Origin: Oscillospiraceae bacterium
Lineage (GTDB): Bacteria; Bacillota; Clostridia; Saccharofermentanales; Saccharofermentanaceae
Length of the DNA: 64,000 nt
NCBI GenBank assembly: GCA_902788505.1
Contig: CADAKH010000008.1
Location: 16,870-80,869, forward strand
Direction: 5' to 3'
This document shows positions 52,814 to 62,388 of this stretch, in pieces. Made by a program: the position numbers and the translations under genes. The notes beneath the pieces were generated by a model. The model made no database searches and was not told the DNA's origin. It saw only the letters and a list, made by a program, of their open reading frames with translations. Positions within the stretch are counted from its first letter, which is position 1, and each line of letters begins with the position of its first letter.

Positions 52814-53347
52814 TTATACGTCATACTCAGACGAAAAACCGCCAACTTCAATAAATCTGCCTGTTTCGGGAATCTTGACGGTAAATACATTTATACCTTC
52901 GAGTTCGGGATTGGCGGTATCGATCCTTGTCTGGTAATACCCAAGTTCGTCATAGACCGCGCCGGTATCAGTTTTTACACCGTTAAAATTGACGCTCAGG
53001 TGCGAATCACTGATCTCACCGTCATTATCGAAGCTCATTCCCTCCCCAGGAAAAGAAATGCTTTTATAAGAAACTATATTACCGTCTATGCGGTCAAAGA
53101 AGATCTCCCACTCTATCTCAAGATCATGGTATTTCCTTGAATCCTCCGAAAACACTTCGCACAGGCTGTCAATATCCTTGTTCTTCAGATATTCGAATAC
53201 CTGTTCCGCATCTTGTTTTGCAAGTTTCTTGGCACCAAAACGTTCCGAATTCATCGCATCAGAGAGCATATTGCAACCCGTGAATGCGAAAAGAACAGAA
53301 AAGATAAGTACTGTGCTGATAATTCCGGTTAAAAATCTTTTGCTCAT
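52814..53347 (-). CDS. DUF5104-type lipoprotein
   Basis: 177 residues from ATG 53347, seven bases after GGGAG. The signal peptide ends in a lipobox FAFTGC with Cys25, so it should be a membrane-anchored lipoprotein. The mature domain has a helix (AKKLAKQDAEQVFEYLKNKD) and an NTF2/cone-like beta sheet with MSFDNDGEISDSHL and DELGYYQTRID. It resembles the DUF5104 family of clostridial lipoproteins, whose function is not known. It lies 64 bases after the sirtuin gene. Confidence 0.75.
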   Translation of the reverse strand: MSKRFLTGIISTVLIFSVLFAFTGCNMLSDAMNSERFGAKKLAKQDAEQVFEYLKNKDIDSLCEVFSEDSRKYHDLEIEWEIFFDRIDGNIVSYKSISFPGEGMSFDNDGEISDSHLSVNFNGVKTDTGAVYDELGYYQTRIDTANPELEGINVFTVKIPETGRFIEVGGFSSEYDV

Positions 53348-53411
53348 GATCATTCTCCCATCTATCCCATGGAAGACAGTATACATCAAACCTGATCGAA
53401 GCAAAAATCTG

Positions 53412-54161
53412 TCAGTCTTCGAGCTTGATAGAGTCCATGACCTCACCGATGTTATCGTGGAATACAAGCGCTGCATTTCTGTCAGCCATTGTCTTATCCC
53501 TGTTGATAACGATCAGATATCTGCCGCTGAAATCATATGCAAGTGATGCAGCCGGCTGTACAGCAAGTGATGTTCCGCCTATGATCAAACAGTCTGCTCT
53601 GAATACAAGTCTCTTGGATTCTATCCATGCAGTTTGGGGAAGTCCCTCACCGTATAAAGTTACGTCAGGTCTTACCATGCCGCCGCATTTGGGGCACTTC
53701 GGTATCGGTCCTTCGGATTTGAAAATGAAATCAAACGGATACTTCTCATGACACTTCATGCAGTAATTGCGGTATGTTGTTCCGTGTATTTCCTGAACAT
53801 TTTTGCTTCCTGCTCTCTGATGAAGTCCATCGATATTCTGCGTAATTATTCCGTCGAGTTTACCGGCCTTCTCCATCTCGGCAAGTTTATAGTGAGTCCT
53901 GTTCGGCTCTATTCCTGCCGTATCGAGCTTTTGTCTGTAGAACTCATAGAAGACATCCGGGTGATCGATAAGACAGTCAATACTCAAAAGATATTCAGGG
54001 CTGTATCTGTCAAACTTTACATCGTGCTGATTATAAAGTCCGTCCTTGCTCCTGAAATCAGGAATACCGCTCTCTGTCGAGACTCCGGCTCCTCCGAAAA
54101 AGACAATGTGATTGCAGGTTCTTATTATCCGGTTAAGTTCAGCAACTTTCTGTTCGTCCAT
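53412..54161 (-). CDS. Sirtuin (NAD-dependent protein deacylase)
   Basis: 249 residues. The NAD motifs GAGVSTESGIPDFRSKDG and QNIDGLHQRAG, the catalytic histidine in EIHGTTYR, and the zinc ribbon with CMKC and CPKC are all present. It removes acetyl or acyl groups from lysine, giving O-acyl-ADP-ribose. The zinc ribbon and length are those of bacterial class U/Sir2 proteins. ATG at 54161 follows AAGGAGG, 12 bases after dnaE. Confidence 0.95.
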   Translation of the reverse strand: MDEQKVAELNRIIRTCNHIVFFGGAGVSTESGIPDFRSKDGLYNQHDVKFDRYSPEYLLSIDCLIDHPDVFYEFYRQKLDTAGIEPNRTHYKLAEMEKAGKLDGIITQNIDGLHQRAGSKNVQEIHGTTYRNYCMKCHEKYPFDFIFKSEGPIPKCPKCGGMVRPDVTLYGEGLPQTAWIESKRLVFRADCLIIGGTSLAVQPAASLAYDFSGRYLIVINRDKTMADRNAALVFHDNIGEVMDSIKLED

Positions 54162-54173
54162 AAACTGCCTCCT

Positions 54174-57100
54174 TTATAAGATCTCGATATTATCTGCTCC
54201 TACAAGTTCTGCCAATTTACCAAGCACCGCTTCCTCAGGTGAGATCCTGCATATATCATCAAGTCTGGTTATGCTCTTATCCGATTCGAAAAGGATCTCT
54301 ACAGGCATATTACCATGAAAATATGCAAGGAAATTAAGAAGTCTTGCAAAACCCTTTGAATCAGGCTTGCCGGAATAACGGATCCTCATGACCTGCTCTC
54401 TGTTACACGTATCTCCCTGACCTTCCGGCTGCTGAACGGCAGGTGCGGGATTTGAAAGATTCGGTCTTTGCGCGGCTGCCGTGCGGATACCGTCTCTTTC
54501 TCTTAATGCAGTCTGGTACGCCCTGTCATTTCTTATCATGCTCAAAAGAGCAGGATCATCCGACAGTTCATAACAGCAGTCTGCAAACATAGACAATTCG
54601 CCGCCTTCTCTCATTTGTCTTCTGCCGATGAAAAGATAAGGCTTATTTTTCTCAACCATTCTGTTGTAAGTATCAAAGTTCTTTCCGAACAGCAACACTT
54701 CAAAAGAACCGCTCAGGTCTTCACAGCTGACAGTGCTCATCATGGTCTTCTTCTTCGTGTAACCGGTCTTTTTGTCCGTAACCATTCCGCACATTGCAAC
54801 CTGTTTGTTGTCATCCAATGCATCTGTTCCTGAAAGAGCAATGATATCTGACGCTTCGGACATATCAAATGTGGCGATCTCAGATATAATCTTCGTGAAA
54901 GATCCCAGCGGATTACCTGAAAGATATATGCCCACCATTTCCTTCTCATATCCTAGCTTCTGACTGTCAGGATATTCCGCAATATCCGGAATATATACGG
55001 CAGGTCCTGAATCAGCAGCATCTCCGAAATCAAAGAGAGACAGCTGTCCTTCGATATTACGGCTGTCCTCGTGGGCGATCCTGTCGAGCTCAGTCTGAAC
55101 ACATGCTGTCATCTGGCTTCTTGTATATCCGAATGAATCCATACATGACGCAAGGATCAAAGCTTCAGCAACAGTCTTCTTAACTCCTGTTTTGGCAGCT
55201 CTTACCACAAAGTCTTCAAACGACTTGTATTCACCGTTCTTCTCTCTGTCATTCAGTATCTCAAGCACGGCACCTTCACCGACATTCTTGATGACAGAAA
55301 GACCGATCCTTATCTTGCGGTCACCCTCAGTCGTAAACCTCTCACGGCTCTTGTTGATATCAGGCGGCAGCACTTCAATTCCCATAGCTGAACAGCATGA
55401 GATGTAATAAGAAGCCTTTCCGAGATCACCTCTGAAAGAATTCAATGTTGCCGCCATAAATTCTGTCGGATAGTAATACTTGAAATAAGCTGTCCAGTAT
55501 CCGACTACTGCATAACATGCAGCATGCGATTTATTGAATGCATAACCTGCAAAACCTGAAACATCATCGAAGATCTTGGCAGCGGTTTTTTCGGGCACAC
55601 CACGCCTGATACAGCCATCGATCTGACGTCCCTTGTCATCCGTTCCGCCATACATGAACAGATTCCTGTAGTTCTCCATCATCGACTTTTTCTTTTTGCT
55701 CATCGCACGTCTGATGTTGTCAGACTGTCCCATGGAAAAACCAGCAAGATCTCTTACTATCTGCATGACCTGTTCCTGATAGATGGCGCAGCCGTATGTA
55801 ACGTTGAGAATAGGCTCAAGCAACGGATGATCGTATGTGATATGCGAAGGATTTTTCTTGCAGTCAATATACTTAGGGATCTGATCCATAGGTCCCGGTC
55901 TGTAAAGCGAGATTCCGGCGATGATATCCTCAAGACTTTCAGGTTCAAGCTGCTTCATGAACGAAGTCATTCCGCGGCTTTCAAGCTGGAATATTCCGAC
56001 TGTCTCGCCGCGCCCGATCATCTTAAACACTTCGGGGTCATCCAAAGGTATCCTGTCAAGATCGATATCCTTGCCGTAGTTATTATTAACAAGTTCTTTT
56101 ACATCCTGCAAAACGGTAAGCGTCCTGAGTCCTAAAAAGTCGAACTTAAGCAGTCCGATGCTTTCAACATCAGTCTTGGCAAACTGGACAGCAACCGTGT
56201 CATCATTTACAGCCAAAGGAGCGATATCGGTAATGTCTTTACCTGATATGATTATTCCCGCCGCATGAGTTCCCGCATTTCTCGGAAGTCCTTCGACACG
56301 CATAGCCATATCAATGACCTTGCGCGAATCAGGATCCGTGTCATAAGCCTCTTTAAATTCGGTACTTATCTCAAGCGCCTGCTTCAAGGTCATTCCGACA
56401 GAAAACGGTATCATCTTTGTTAGCTTATTGCTCTGTGAGATCGGCATATTAAGAACTCTTGCTACATCCTTGACGGCCTGTCTTGCCGCAAGCGTACCGA
56501 AAGTGATTACATGTGCAACCCTGTTCTTTCCGTACTTCTCGGTAACATAGTCGATCGCGATCTGTCTTCTCTCATCGTTGAAATCAACGTCGAAGTCCGG
56601 CATAGAGACTCTCTCGGCATTAAGAAAACGTTCAAACACAAGACCGTATCTGATCGGATCGATATCGGTGATACCTACTGCATATGCAACAAGAGAACCC
56701 GCGCCTGAGCCTCTTCCCGGGCCTACAGTAACATCATGAGTCTTGGCATAATTAATGAAATCCCAGACTATGAGATAGTAATCGGTATAGCCCATGCTGT
56801 TTATGACCGACAGCTCATATTCGGCACGCTTCAGATAATCTTCTTCGCTTCCGGTGGGTGGTGTTACTTCAAACCTTTTCCTGAGGCCCTTGTATGTCAG
56901 ATCTGACAGGTATTCCTCATGTGAACTGTAACCTTCAGGCACTTCATAAACCGGAAGATGGATAGTATCAAAGTCATATTCGGCATTGCACATATCGGCG
57001 ATCTTACCTGTATTTTCGATCGCTTCAGCAAGTTCAGGGAAGAATCTTCTCATCTCCGTCTCTGACTTGACGTAGAACTCATTACAGGACATACGCATCC

Positions 57101-57812
57101 TGTTCTCGTCATCTATCCTTGCTGCAGTAGAGATGCAAAGGAGAATGTCCTGTGCCTCATAATCCTCCTTCATAAGATAGTGACAGTCATTAGTCGCAAC
57201 AAGAGGTATTCCTGTCTCATTAGAAAGCTTAACCAGAGCAGCATTTACTTTGGCCTGCTCGGGTGTGGTATTGGCCCGGATCTCAAGATAGTAGTTGCCC
57301 CTGCCAAAGAGATTGTCATACCACATTGCAGTCTGTGCAGCCTTCTCCATTTCGCCGTTAAGAATATGCGAAGGAACTTTACCTGCGATACATGCGGAAA
57401 GACATATCAGACCTTCATGCCACTTCTCAAGGAGTTCCTCATCGATCCTGGGCCGCCTGTAAAAGCCTTCGGTAAATCCCGCTGAAACAAGTCTGTTCAG
57501 ATTAGTAAGGCCATGATTATCCTTCGCCAAAAGAATAAGATGGTTATAGTACTTATCTTCCCTTCCGGGAACAGGATTCTTGTCAAATCTTGAACCGGGA
57601 GCAACATAGACTTCACAGCCTATGACAGGATGAATGCCGTTAGCCTTCATCTCCCTGTAGAATGAGACAGCACCGTACATAACGCCGTGATCCGTAATGG
57701 CGCATGAAGTCATACCCATATCCTTAAGTCTTGCGGCCAGATCCTTGATCTTTATCGCACCGTCAAGAAGACTGAATTCGGTATGCAGATGTAAATGACA
57801 AAAACCGCTCAT
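54174..57812 (-). CDS. dnaE: DNA polymerase III alpha subunit, DnaE type
   Basis: 1212 residues. A PHP domain begins HLHTEFSLLDGAIKIKDL. The palm with catalytic aspartates is in PDFDVDFNDERR, with GPGRGSGAGSLVAYA upstream; thumb, fingers with the beta-binding region and an OB domain near 1000-1090 follow. It lacks the 3'-5' exonuclease of PolC. ATG at 57812 overlaps the uvrB stop as TAATG, so dnaE translation is coupled to uvrB, and both lie behind a LexA box. Confidence 0.97.
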   Translation of the reverse strand: MSGFCHLHLHTEFSLLDGAIKIKDLAARLKDMGMTSCAITDHGVMYGAVSFYREMKANGIHPVIGCEVYVAPGSRFDKNPVPGREDKYYNHLILLAKDNHGLTNLNRLVSAGFTEGFYRRPRIDEELLEKWHEGLICLSACIAGKVPSHILNGEMEKAAQTAMWYDNLFGRGNYYLEIRANTTPEQAKVNAALVKLSNETGIPLVATNDCHYLMKEDYEAQDILLCISTAARIDDENRMRMSCNEFYVKSETEMRRFFPELAEAIENTGKIADMCNAEYDFDTIHLPVYEVPEGYSSHEEYLSDLTYKGLRKRFEVTPPTGSEEDYLKRAEYELSVINSMGYTDYYLIVWDFINYAKTHDVTVGPGRGSGAGSLVAYAVGITDIDPIRYGLVFERFLNAERVSMPDFDVDFNDERRQIAIDYVTEKYGKNRVAHVITFGTLAARQAVKDVARVLNMPISQSNKLTKMIPFSVGMTLKQALEISTEFKEAYDTDPDSRKVIDMAMRVEGLPRNAGTHAAGIIISGKDITDIAPLAVNDDTVAVQFAKTDVESIGLLKFDFLGLRTLTVLQDVKELVNNNYGKDIDLDRIPLDDPEVFKMIGRGETVGIFQLESRGMTSFMKQLEPESLEDIIAGISLYRPGPMDQIPKYIDCKKNPSHITYDHPLLEPILNVTYGCAIYQEQVMQIVRDLAGFSMGQSDNIRRAMSKKKKSMMENYRNLFMYGGTDDKGRQIDGCIRRGVPEKTAAKIFDDVSGFAGYAFNKSHAACYAVVGYWTAYFKYYYPTEFMAATLNSFRGDLGKASYYISCCSAMGIEVLPPDINKSRERFTTEGDRKIRIGLSVIKNVGEGAVLEILNDREKNGEYKSFEDFVVRAAKTGVKKTVAEALILASCMDSFGYTRSQMTACVQTELDRIAHEDSRNIEGQLSLFDFGDAADSGPAVYIPDIAEYPDSQKLGYEKEMVGIYLSGNPLGSFTKIISEIATFDMSEASDIIALSGTDALDDNKQVAMCGMVTDKKTGYTKKKTMMSTVSCEDLSGSFEVLLFGKNFDTYNRMVEKNKPYLFIGRRQMREGGELSMFADCCYELSDDPALLSMIRNDRAYQTALRERDGIRTAAAQRPNLSNPAPAVQQPEGQGDTCNREQVMRIRYSGKPDSKGFARLLNFLAYFHGNMPVEILFESDKSITRLDDICRISPEEAVLGKLAELVGADNIEIL

Positions 57813-59830
57813 TATCTCTTTCCCTTAAGTTCGATGATTATATCCCTGATCTCAGCTGCTCTCTCGAAATCAAGATCCTTTGCAGCCTTAGTCATCTCGA
57901 CCGTAAGCTTATCGATAAGCTTGTTGTTCTCTTCTTCAGTACCGCCAGATACACCCTCATTAATAAGCTTGGCTGCATCGATTCCGCCGCCTTTGGACGA
58001 CTTGCCCCTGCCTTTGCTTCCGGGCTCCCTGCTGCTCTCGGCAACAATATCAAACACATCTCTTACAGCCTTCTTGATAGTCTTCGGAGTAATGCCGTGT
58101 GTTTCGTTATATTCCTGCTGTATCTTCCTTCTTCTGTTCGTCTCGGATACCGCATTCATCATGGAATCGGTAACTTCATCTGCATATAGAACGACTCTTC
58201 CGTGATCATTTCTGGCGCATCTTCCGATAATCTGGATAAGTGACCTCTCAGATCTGAGGAAGCCTTCCTTATCGGCATCAAGTATCATGAGAAGCGATAC
58301 TTCAGGAAGATCGATACCTTCTCTTAGGAGATTGATTCCTACGATTACATCAACTTCGTCATTACGGAGCTGATTTAAGATCTGCATACGTTCAACGGCC
58401 TTGATATCTGAATGAAGATATGTGACCCTGACATTCTCTTTTTTGAGGAAGTCAGTAAGGTCTTCTGCCATCCTCTTTGTAAGTGTCATTATGAGGCTCT
58501 TGTCACCTGTCTTCTTCTGTTCTTTGAGCATAGAAAGGATATCTTCGATCTGGCCTTCGACAGGACGGATGAATATCTCAGGTTCAAGAAGACCTGTAGG
58601 CCTGATCACCTGTTCAACTATCTGCTCGCTGTGTTCCTTCTCATAATCGGCAGGAGTTGCACTGACAAACACAGTCTGACCCATTCGTTCCTCAAACTCA
58701 TTGAACTTCAAAGGCCTGTTGTCAAATGCAGACGGAAGTCTGAAGCCGTACTGAACAAGCATCTCCTTCCTCGATCTGTCGCCGTTATACATGGCGCCTA
58801 CCTGTGGAATTGTCTGGTGTGACTCATCGATAAAGAGCAGGAAATCATCCGGGAAGAAGTCCATAAGCGTGCAGGGAGGTTCGCCCTCTTCTCTTCCCGC
58901 GATATGTCTGGAATAGTTCTCGATGCCTTTGCAGAAGCCGGTCTCTCTTAACATATCCATGTCGTAGCGGGTACGCTGTTCCAGTCTGTATGCCGCGATC
59001 ATGTCGCCTGCTTCCCTTAACTCTTTGAGTCTTACCTCAAGTTCAGCTTCGATCCTGTCGATCGCCTTATTAAGCTTGGCCCTGCCGGTTGCATAGTGCG
59101 ATGCCGGGAACAGTTCAATGTAATCCTTGGTAAACTCTGTCTTGCCGGTGATCGCATCTACATAACTGATCCGGTCTATCTCATCGCCGAAGAAACTGAT
59201 CCTCGTGAGAGTATGCTCGGAATCAGGTGTCCAGATATCAATGATGTCACCCTTTACTCTGAAGGTACCTCTCTGGATATCGAAATCATTCCTTGAATAC
59301 TGCATGTTGATGAGCTGGGACATAACGACATCCATAGGGATCTCAAGACCTGTCTCAAGCATGAGAGCAAGCGAAAGATAATCTTCCTTCTCGCCTATGC
59401 CGTATATGCAGGATACTGAAGCAACGATGATAACATCATCTCTTGTGAGCAAAGACTTGGTAGCCTCATGACGCATACGGTCGATCTCGTCGTTGATGGA
59501 CGAGTCCTTCTCAATATATGTGTCGGTGGCGGCTATATATGCTTCAGGCTGATAGTAATCGTAGTATGAGATAAAGTATTCAACGGCATTCTCAGGAAAC
59601 AGCTCCTTGAATTCGGCATAAAGCTGGCCTGCAAGAGTCTTATTGTGAGCAAGGACCAGGGTCGGTCTTTGGACTCTCTCGATAATATTGGCCATCGTGA
59701 AAGTCTTGCCTGAACCTGTGACACCCAAAAGTGTCTGCCCCTTCATGCCATCCTTAATACCCTGAACAAGGGAATCTATTGCCTGAGGCTGGTCACCTGA
59801 CGGCTTGTAATCCGATACGAGCTTAAACAT
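57812..59830 (-). CDS. uvrB: Excinuclease ABC subunit B
   Basis: 672 residues. Helicase motifs are in order: Walker A GVTGSGKTFTMA, the damage-binding beta hairpin with YYDYYQPEAYI, DESHQTIPQ, and motif VI QIIGRCARN. The C-terminal UVR helix pair (KLTVEMTKAAKDLDFERAAEIR) binds UvrC. It loads at DNA damage after UvrA. A LexA box sits inside the promoter 57 bases upstream. uvrA is not behind it as in many genomes; dnaE is. Confidence 0.98.
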   Translation of the reverse strand: MFKLVSDYKPSGDQPQAIDSLVQGIKDGMKGQTLLGVTGSGKTFTMANIIERVQRPTLVLAHNKTLAGQLYAEFKELFPENAVEYFISYYDYYQPEAYIAATDTYIEKDSSINDEIDRMRHEATKSLLTRDDVIIVASVSCIYGIGEKEDYLSLALMLETGLEIPMDVVMSQLINMQYSRNDFDIQRGTFRVKGDIIDIWTPDSEHTLTRISFFGDEIDRISYVDAITGKTEFTKDYIELFPASHYATGRAKLNKAIDRIEAELEVRLKELREAGDMIAAYRLEQRTRYDMDMLRETGFCKGIENYSRHIAGREEGEPPCTLMDFFPDDFLLFIDESHQTIPQVGAMYNGDRSRKEMLVQYGFRLPSAFDNRPLKFNEFEERMGQTVFVSATPADYEKEHSEQIVEQVIRPTGLLEPEIFIRPVEGQIEDILSMLKEQKKTGDKSLIMTLTKRMAEDLTDFLKKENVRVTYLHSDIKAVERMQILNQLRNDEVDVIVGINLLREGIDLPEVSLLMILDADKEGFLRSERSLIQIIGRCARNDHGRVVLYADEVTDSMMNAVSETNRRRKIQQEYNETHGITPKTIKKAVRDVFDIVAESSREPGSKGRGKSSKGGGIDAAKLINEGVSGGTEEENNKLIDKLTVEMTKAAKDLDFERAAEIRDIIIELKGKR

Positions 59831-59881
59831 AAATACCTGATCCTAAAACACCTGAAAAAACCAATAAAATATTCTGTTTCA

Positions 59882-59910
59882 ATTTTAGAACGTTTGTTCT
59901 TTATTTGCAA
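59882..59910 (-). promoter_or_regulatory. uvrB promoter with LexA (SOS) box in the spacer
   Basis: On the minus strand TTGCAA (59910-59905) and TAAAAT (59887-59882) are 17 bases apart. Between them lies AGAAC-GTTT-GTTCT (59900-59887), which matches the Gram-positive LexA core GAAC-N4-GTTC as a near-perfect palindrome. LexA would block RNA polymerase here. Confidence 0.85.
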
Positions 59911-59922
59911 TACACATGAGCG

Positions 59923-60843
59923 TCATTGGCCGCAAAACGGGATCTGTTCATACAATTCGAATACCCGTTCTTTCGAAGGCGGCATCGTACCTTCCGTTTC
60001 GGCAGCGGCAGTTGCCAGAGCCATGCACAGTCTGAATGTCTCATCAGAAGATTTTCCTTCGTCTGACGCATAGGCAAGACCTGCCGTCATGGCATCACCG
60101 CAGCCGGTCGTGCAGTTGACCTTAACCTCTATGGATTTAGAACGGAAACTGTTTTTTGAGGAATCGGCAAAGACCGCACCGTCCTTTCCCATAGAGATAA
60201 GACAGTTTGTTATTCCTTCGGATGTGAGTTCTAAAGCTTCCCGTAAAGCGCACTCTGGATCGTTCTCCATACCGAGTTCATCACATGTCGGCTTTACCGC
60301 GTAAGGCAATGCATCAATTCCTTTTTGGAGATACATGCCGGAACAGTCAAGGATAACCTTAACCCCTTCCACAGCCTTAAATCCTTTTATGAGATCGGCA
60401 TATATTTCCGAAGGCGAGCCAAGCGGAGGTCTTCCGCAGATAACGACTATGTCACCTGATCTCAGGACTTCAAGGATAAGTGACATCAGTCTGTCAACTG
60501 AATCCCCGTCATAAAAAGGGCCTTCGGCATTGATATCGGTGGTAACCCCGTTCTCACCGGTTATCTTGATGTTGGTCCTTGTATTGCCTGACGGATAAGC
60601 AACACTCAATACCTTAAAGTCAGATTTAAGACTATCTAATAGTCTTTGGCCGTCTTCGCCGCAGATACCGACACAGACAACCGATTCTTTTCCCAGTACC
60701 TTGAGAGTCTTGGAAACATTGATTCCCTTGCCGCCGGGATCATTCCGCATACCATAAGACTTGTTGATACTTCCCGGCATAAGACCGTCTTTGACATGAA
60801 GGCTCACATCGATTGCGGGATTAAGTGTGACGGTGTAGATCAT
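59923..60843 (-). CDS. fruK: 1-phosphofructokinase / tagatose-6-phosphate kinase (PfkB family)
   Basis: 306 residues from ATG 60843. The PfkB-family sugar site NDPGGKGINVSKTL and the C-terminal ATP/anion-hole signature TGCGDAMTAGLAYA are clear; the N terminus TVTLNPAIDVSLHV is typical for the 1-phosphofructokinase subgroup. It phosphorylates fructose 1-phosphate, or tagatose 6-phosphate in close relatives. No fructose PTS or regulator is adjacent, which is unusual for fruK. The preceding gene's stop is four bases upstream, so the two are coupled. Confidence 0.87.
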   Translation of the reverse strand: MIYTVTLNPAIDVSLHVKDGLMPGSINKSYGMRNDPGGKGINVSKTLKVLGKESVVCVGICGEDGQRLLDSLKSDFKVLSVAYPSGNTRTNIKITGENGVTTDINAEGPFYDGDSVDRLMSLILEVLRSGDIVVICGRPPLGSPSEIYADLIKGFKAVEGVKVILDCSGMYLQKGIDALPYAVKPTCDELGMENDPECALREALELTSEGITNCLISMGKDGAVFADSSKNSFRSKSIEVKVNCTTGCGDAMTAGLAYASDEGKSSDETFRLCMALATAAAETEGTMPPSKERVFELYEQIPFCGQ

Positions 60844-60847
60844 GGCT

Positions 60848-61537
60848 TTACGCCTTTCTTCTGAGACTCTTAAGATATTCCTTCTGTTCTGGTGTAATAC
60901 GGTAGCTTTCAACCGCTTTCTGAATGGTCTTGTTATGAGTCCATTTATCGAGCTTATGCGTCTCTATGAAGGGAATCGTGCTCTCATACTGTTTTGCAAG
61001 TGCCGTTGCAAAATACCATGCGGTCATCATGTTGACGTAGTACTCATCAGATCGGATCTTTGCTACCTTCGTCAGATAGGAAGTCTTGAAATCCTCATCC
61101 AGAAAGTGTTCCATAAGCATTCCGACCGCAAATCGCTTAACGTATGTGTGATCGGACCTGATCCATTTTTCGACATAGTCCAGCAACAGACCTTTATTCT
61201 TCTTAAAGACCTTGGGAGACATCTGATCACATGTGGCCCAATTGTCAACATAGGGAAGAAAAACGTCAACAAGCTTAATACAGGATAGGGCATCTTTCAT
61301 TCCGGAAAGGATAAATGCGTGAAGCTGGTTTTCTTCAAAGTACTTGTGCGGAAGCTCATCCAGGAATAAGGATATGTCATCTCTTTTGGAAAGCTCTTTT
61401 GCCAGATTCCTGAGAGCGGGAGTCCTGACACCTATTATCGAATCCGCATCCACCGTGGGAATCGTGGTTACCTGCATCTTGCGGTAACCGGTATCCTGTA
61501 GCTTCAATAATTCTTTGCGGATATCGTCGGTGATCAT
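60848..61537 (-). CDS. AlkD-like DNA alkylation repair protein
   Basis: 229 residues, all helical with HEAT-like repeats. The pattern VRTPALRNLAKEL and the VDNWATCDQMSPKVF segment (Trp and Asp of the AlkD active site) match the DNA alkylation repair family; later repeats include RFAVGMLMEHFL and YVNMMTAWYFATAL. It would excise N3- and N7-alkyl purines. ATG at 61537 has no clear ribosome site and lies 7 bases after the preceding stop, suggesting coupling. Confidence 0.85.
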   Translation of the reverse strand: MITDDIRKELLKLQDTGYRKMQVTTIPTVDADSIIGVRTPALRNLAKELSKRDDISLFLDELPHKYFEENQLHAFILSGMKDALSCIKLVDVFLPYVDNWATCDQMSPKVFKKNKGLLLDYVEKWIRSDHTYVKRFAVGMLMEHFLDEDFKTSYLTKVAKIRSDEYYVNMMTAWYFATALAKQYESTIPFIETHKLDKWTHNKTIQKAVESYRITPEQKEYLKSLRRKA

Positions 61538-61544
61538 GGCGGTA

Positions 61545-62006
61545 TCAGAACAAAAGATACATGATTATTGCTGTAGCTACACCCAAAAGACAGCCTGCGG
61601 CAACCTGAAGAGGCGTATGGCCCAAAAGTTCCTTGAGCTTCTCCTCATTTGGAAGATCCGCGCCTGTAACCTTCTCAAACATCTCTGCCATTACATTCAG
61701 GAGTTCTGCCTGCTTACCGGCCTGATATCTGACATTCATGGCATCGTGCATGACAACGATCGCAACGATCATCGCAATAGCGAAAACAGCCGTGTCAAAA
61801 CCCTCATAAAGGCCCGTAGCCACGGCAACCGAAACAACGGTAGCAGAATGTCCGCTCGGCATTCCTCCGTCACCGAAAAGTCTTTCAAAACTGAATTTCT
61901 TTGTCAGGATAAGATTGCTGATGCATTTAAAGACCTGGGCCAAAAACCAGGATGCAACTCCTACGATCAGTATCTTATTCGTAATTATCTGAAGAAAAAA
62001 ATCCAT
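61545..62006 (-). CDS. DUF212 / divergent PAP2 membrane protein
   Basis: 153 residues, four or five transmembrane segments. The GGMPSGHSATVVSVAVATGL block and the MHDAMNVRYQAGKQAELLN block are characteristic of the DUF212 family, distant relatives of PAP2/vanadium haloperoxidases. Function not established; a membrane phosphatase is likely. First gene of a three-gene unit with alkD and fruK. Confidence 0.85.
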   Translation of the reverse strand: MDFFLQIITNKILIVGVASWFLAQVFKCISNLILTKKFSFERLFGDGGMPSGHSATVVSVAVATGLYEGFDTAVFAIAMIVAIVVMHDAMNVRYQAGKQAELLNVMAEMFEKVTGADLPNEEKLKELLGHTPLQVAAGCLLGVATAIIMYLLF

Positions 62007-62086
62007 GCTGTCCCTTTCAATTCCAAAATCTAATTTATTTTACTCTATAAAAAGCAAAAAAAAAGACTTGCAAAGTCTCTATAAAG

Positions 62087-62120
62087 CAAAAAGATGCCGC
62101 AGGTCTTCCCTACGGCATCT
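62087..62120 (-). terminator. Hairpin with T tract upstream of the DUF212 gene
   Basis: On the minus strand AGATGCCG (62120-62113) pairs with CGGCATCT (62099-62092) around 13 bases and is followed by TTTTTGC. It lies 81 bases before the DUF212 start, so transcription coming from the right would stop here, or a leader RNA could be attenuated. Nothing gene-like is seen in 62121-62325. Confidence 0.6.
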
Positions 62121-62254
62121 CTACAAACAAACTCAAAACTTATATATTGTGGTCTCGTTCTTACGCTTTTGATGATACATTACCATTAAGGCACCACAAG
62201 GAAACATCTGTTAACAATATGTGAACAAAACCGTTAAATTTTGAAATCTCTTTC

Positions 62255-62270
62255 ATAATGCATGCATTAT
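62255..62270. promoter_or_regulatory. 16-base palindrome ATAATGCATGCATTAT
   Basis: A perfect inverted repeat in the 380-base gap between the DUF212 gene and obgE. It could be a regulator site for the DUF212 unit, whose promoter should be in this gap. I see no better-supported feature in the stretch. Confidence 0.35.
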
Positions 62271-62325
62271 TATGACAGCACTTTATGAGGAAAAGGCCAC
62301 GGAAACATCAGTCAAATAATATCTT

Positions 62326-62356
62326 AGGGGTGTCTCATACAAAATGAGACACCCCT
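62326..62356. terminator. Terminator downstream of obgE
   Basis: A perfect 13-base-pair hairpin: AGGGGTGTCTCAT (62326-62338) with its complement (62344-62356) around ACAAA. It is 32 bases after the obgE stop on the minus strand and belongs to the GTCTCA hairpin type. The T tract is poor. Confidence 0.75.
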
Positions 62357-62388
62357 GTTAAATCTCCTGAATCTATGAGACTTCAATA

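Noticed and set aside
52814..53476. A longer 220-residue start for the lipoprotein
   Set aside because: The extra N terminus overlaps the sirtuin gene and would bury the signal peptide; the ATG at 53347 has a correctly spaced GGGAG.
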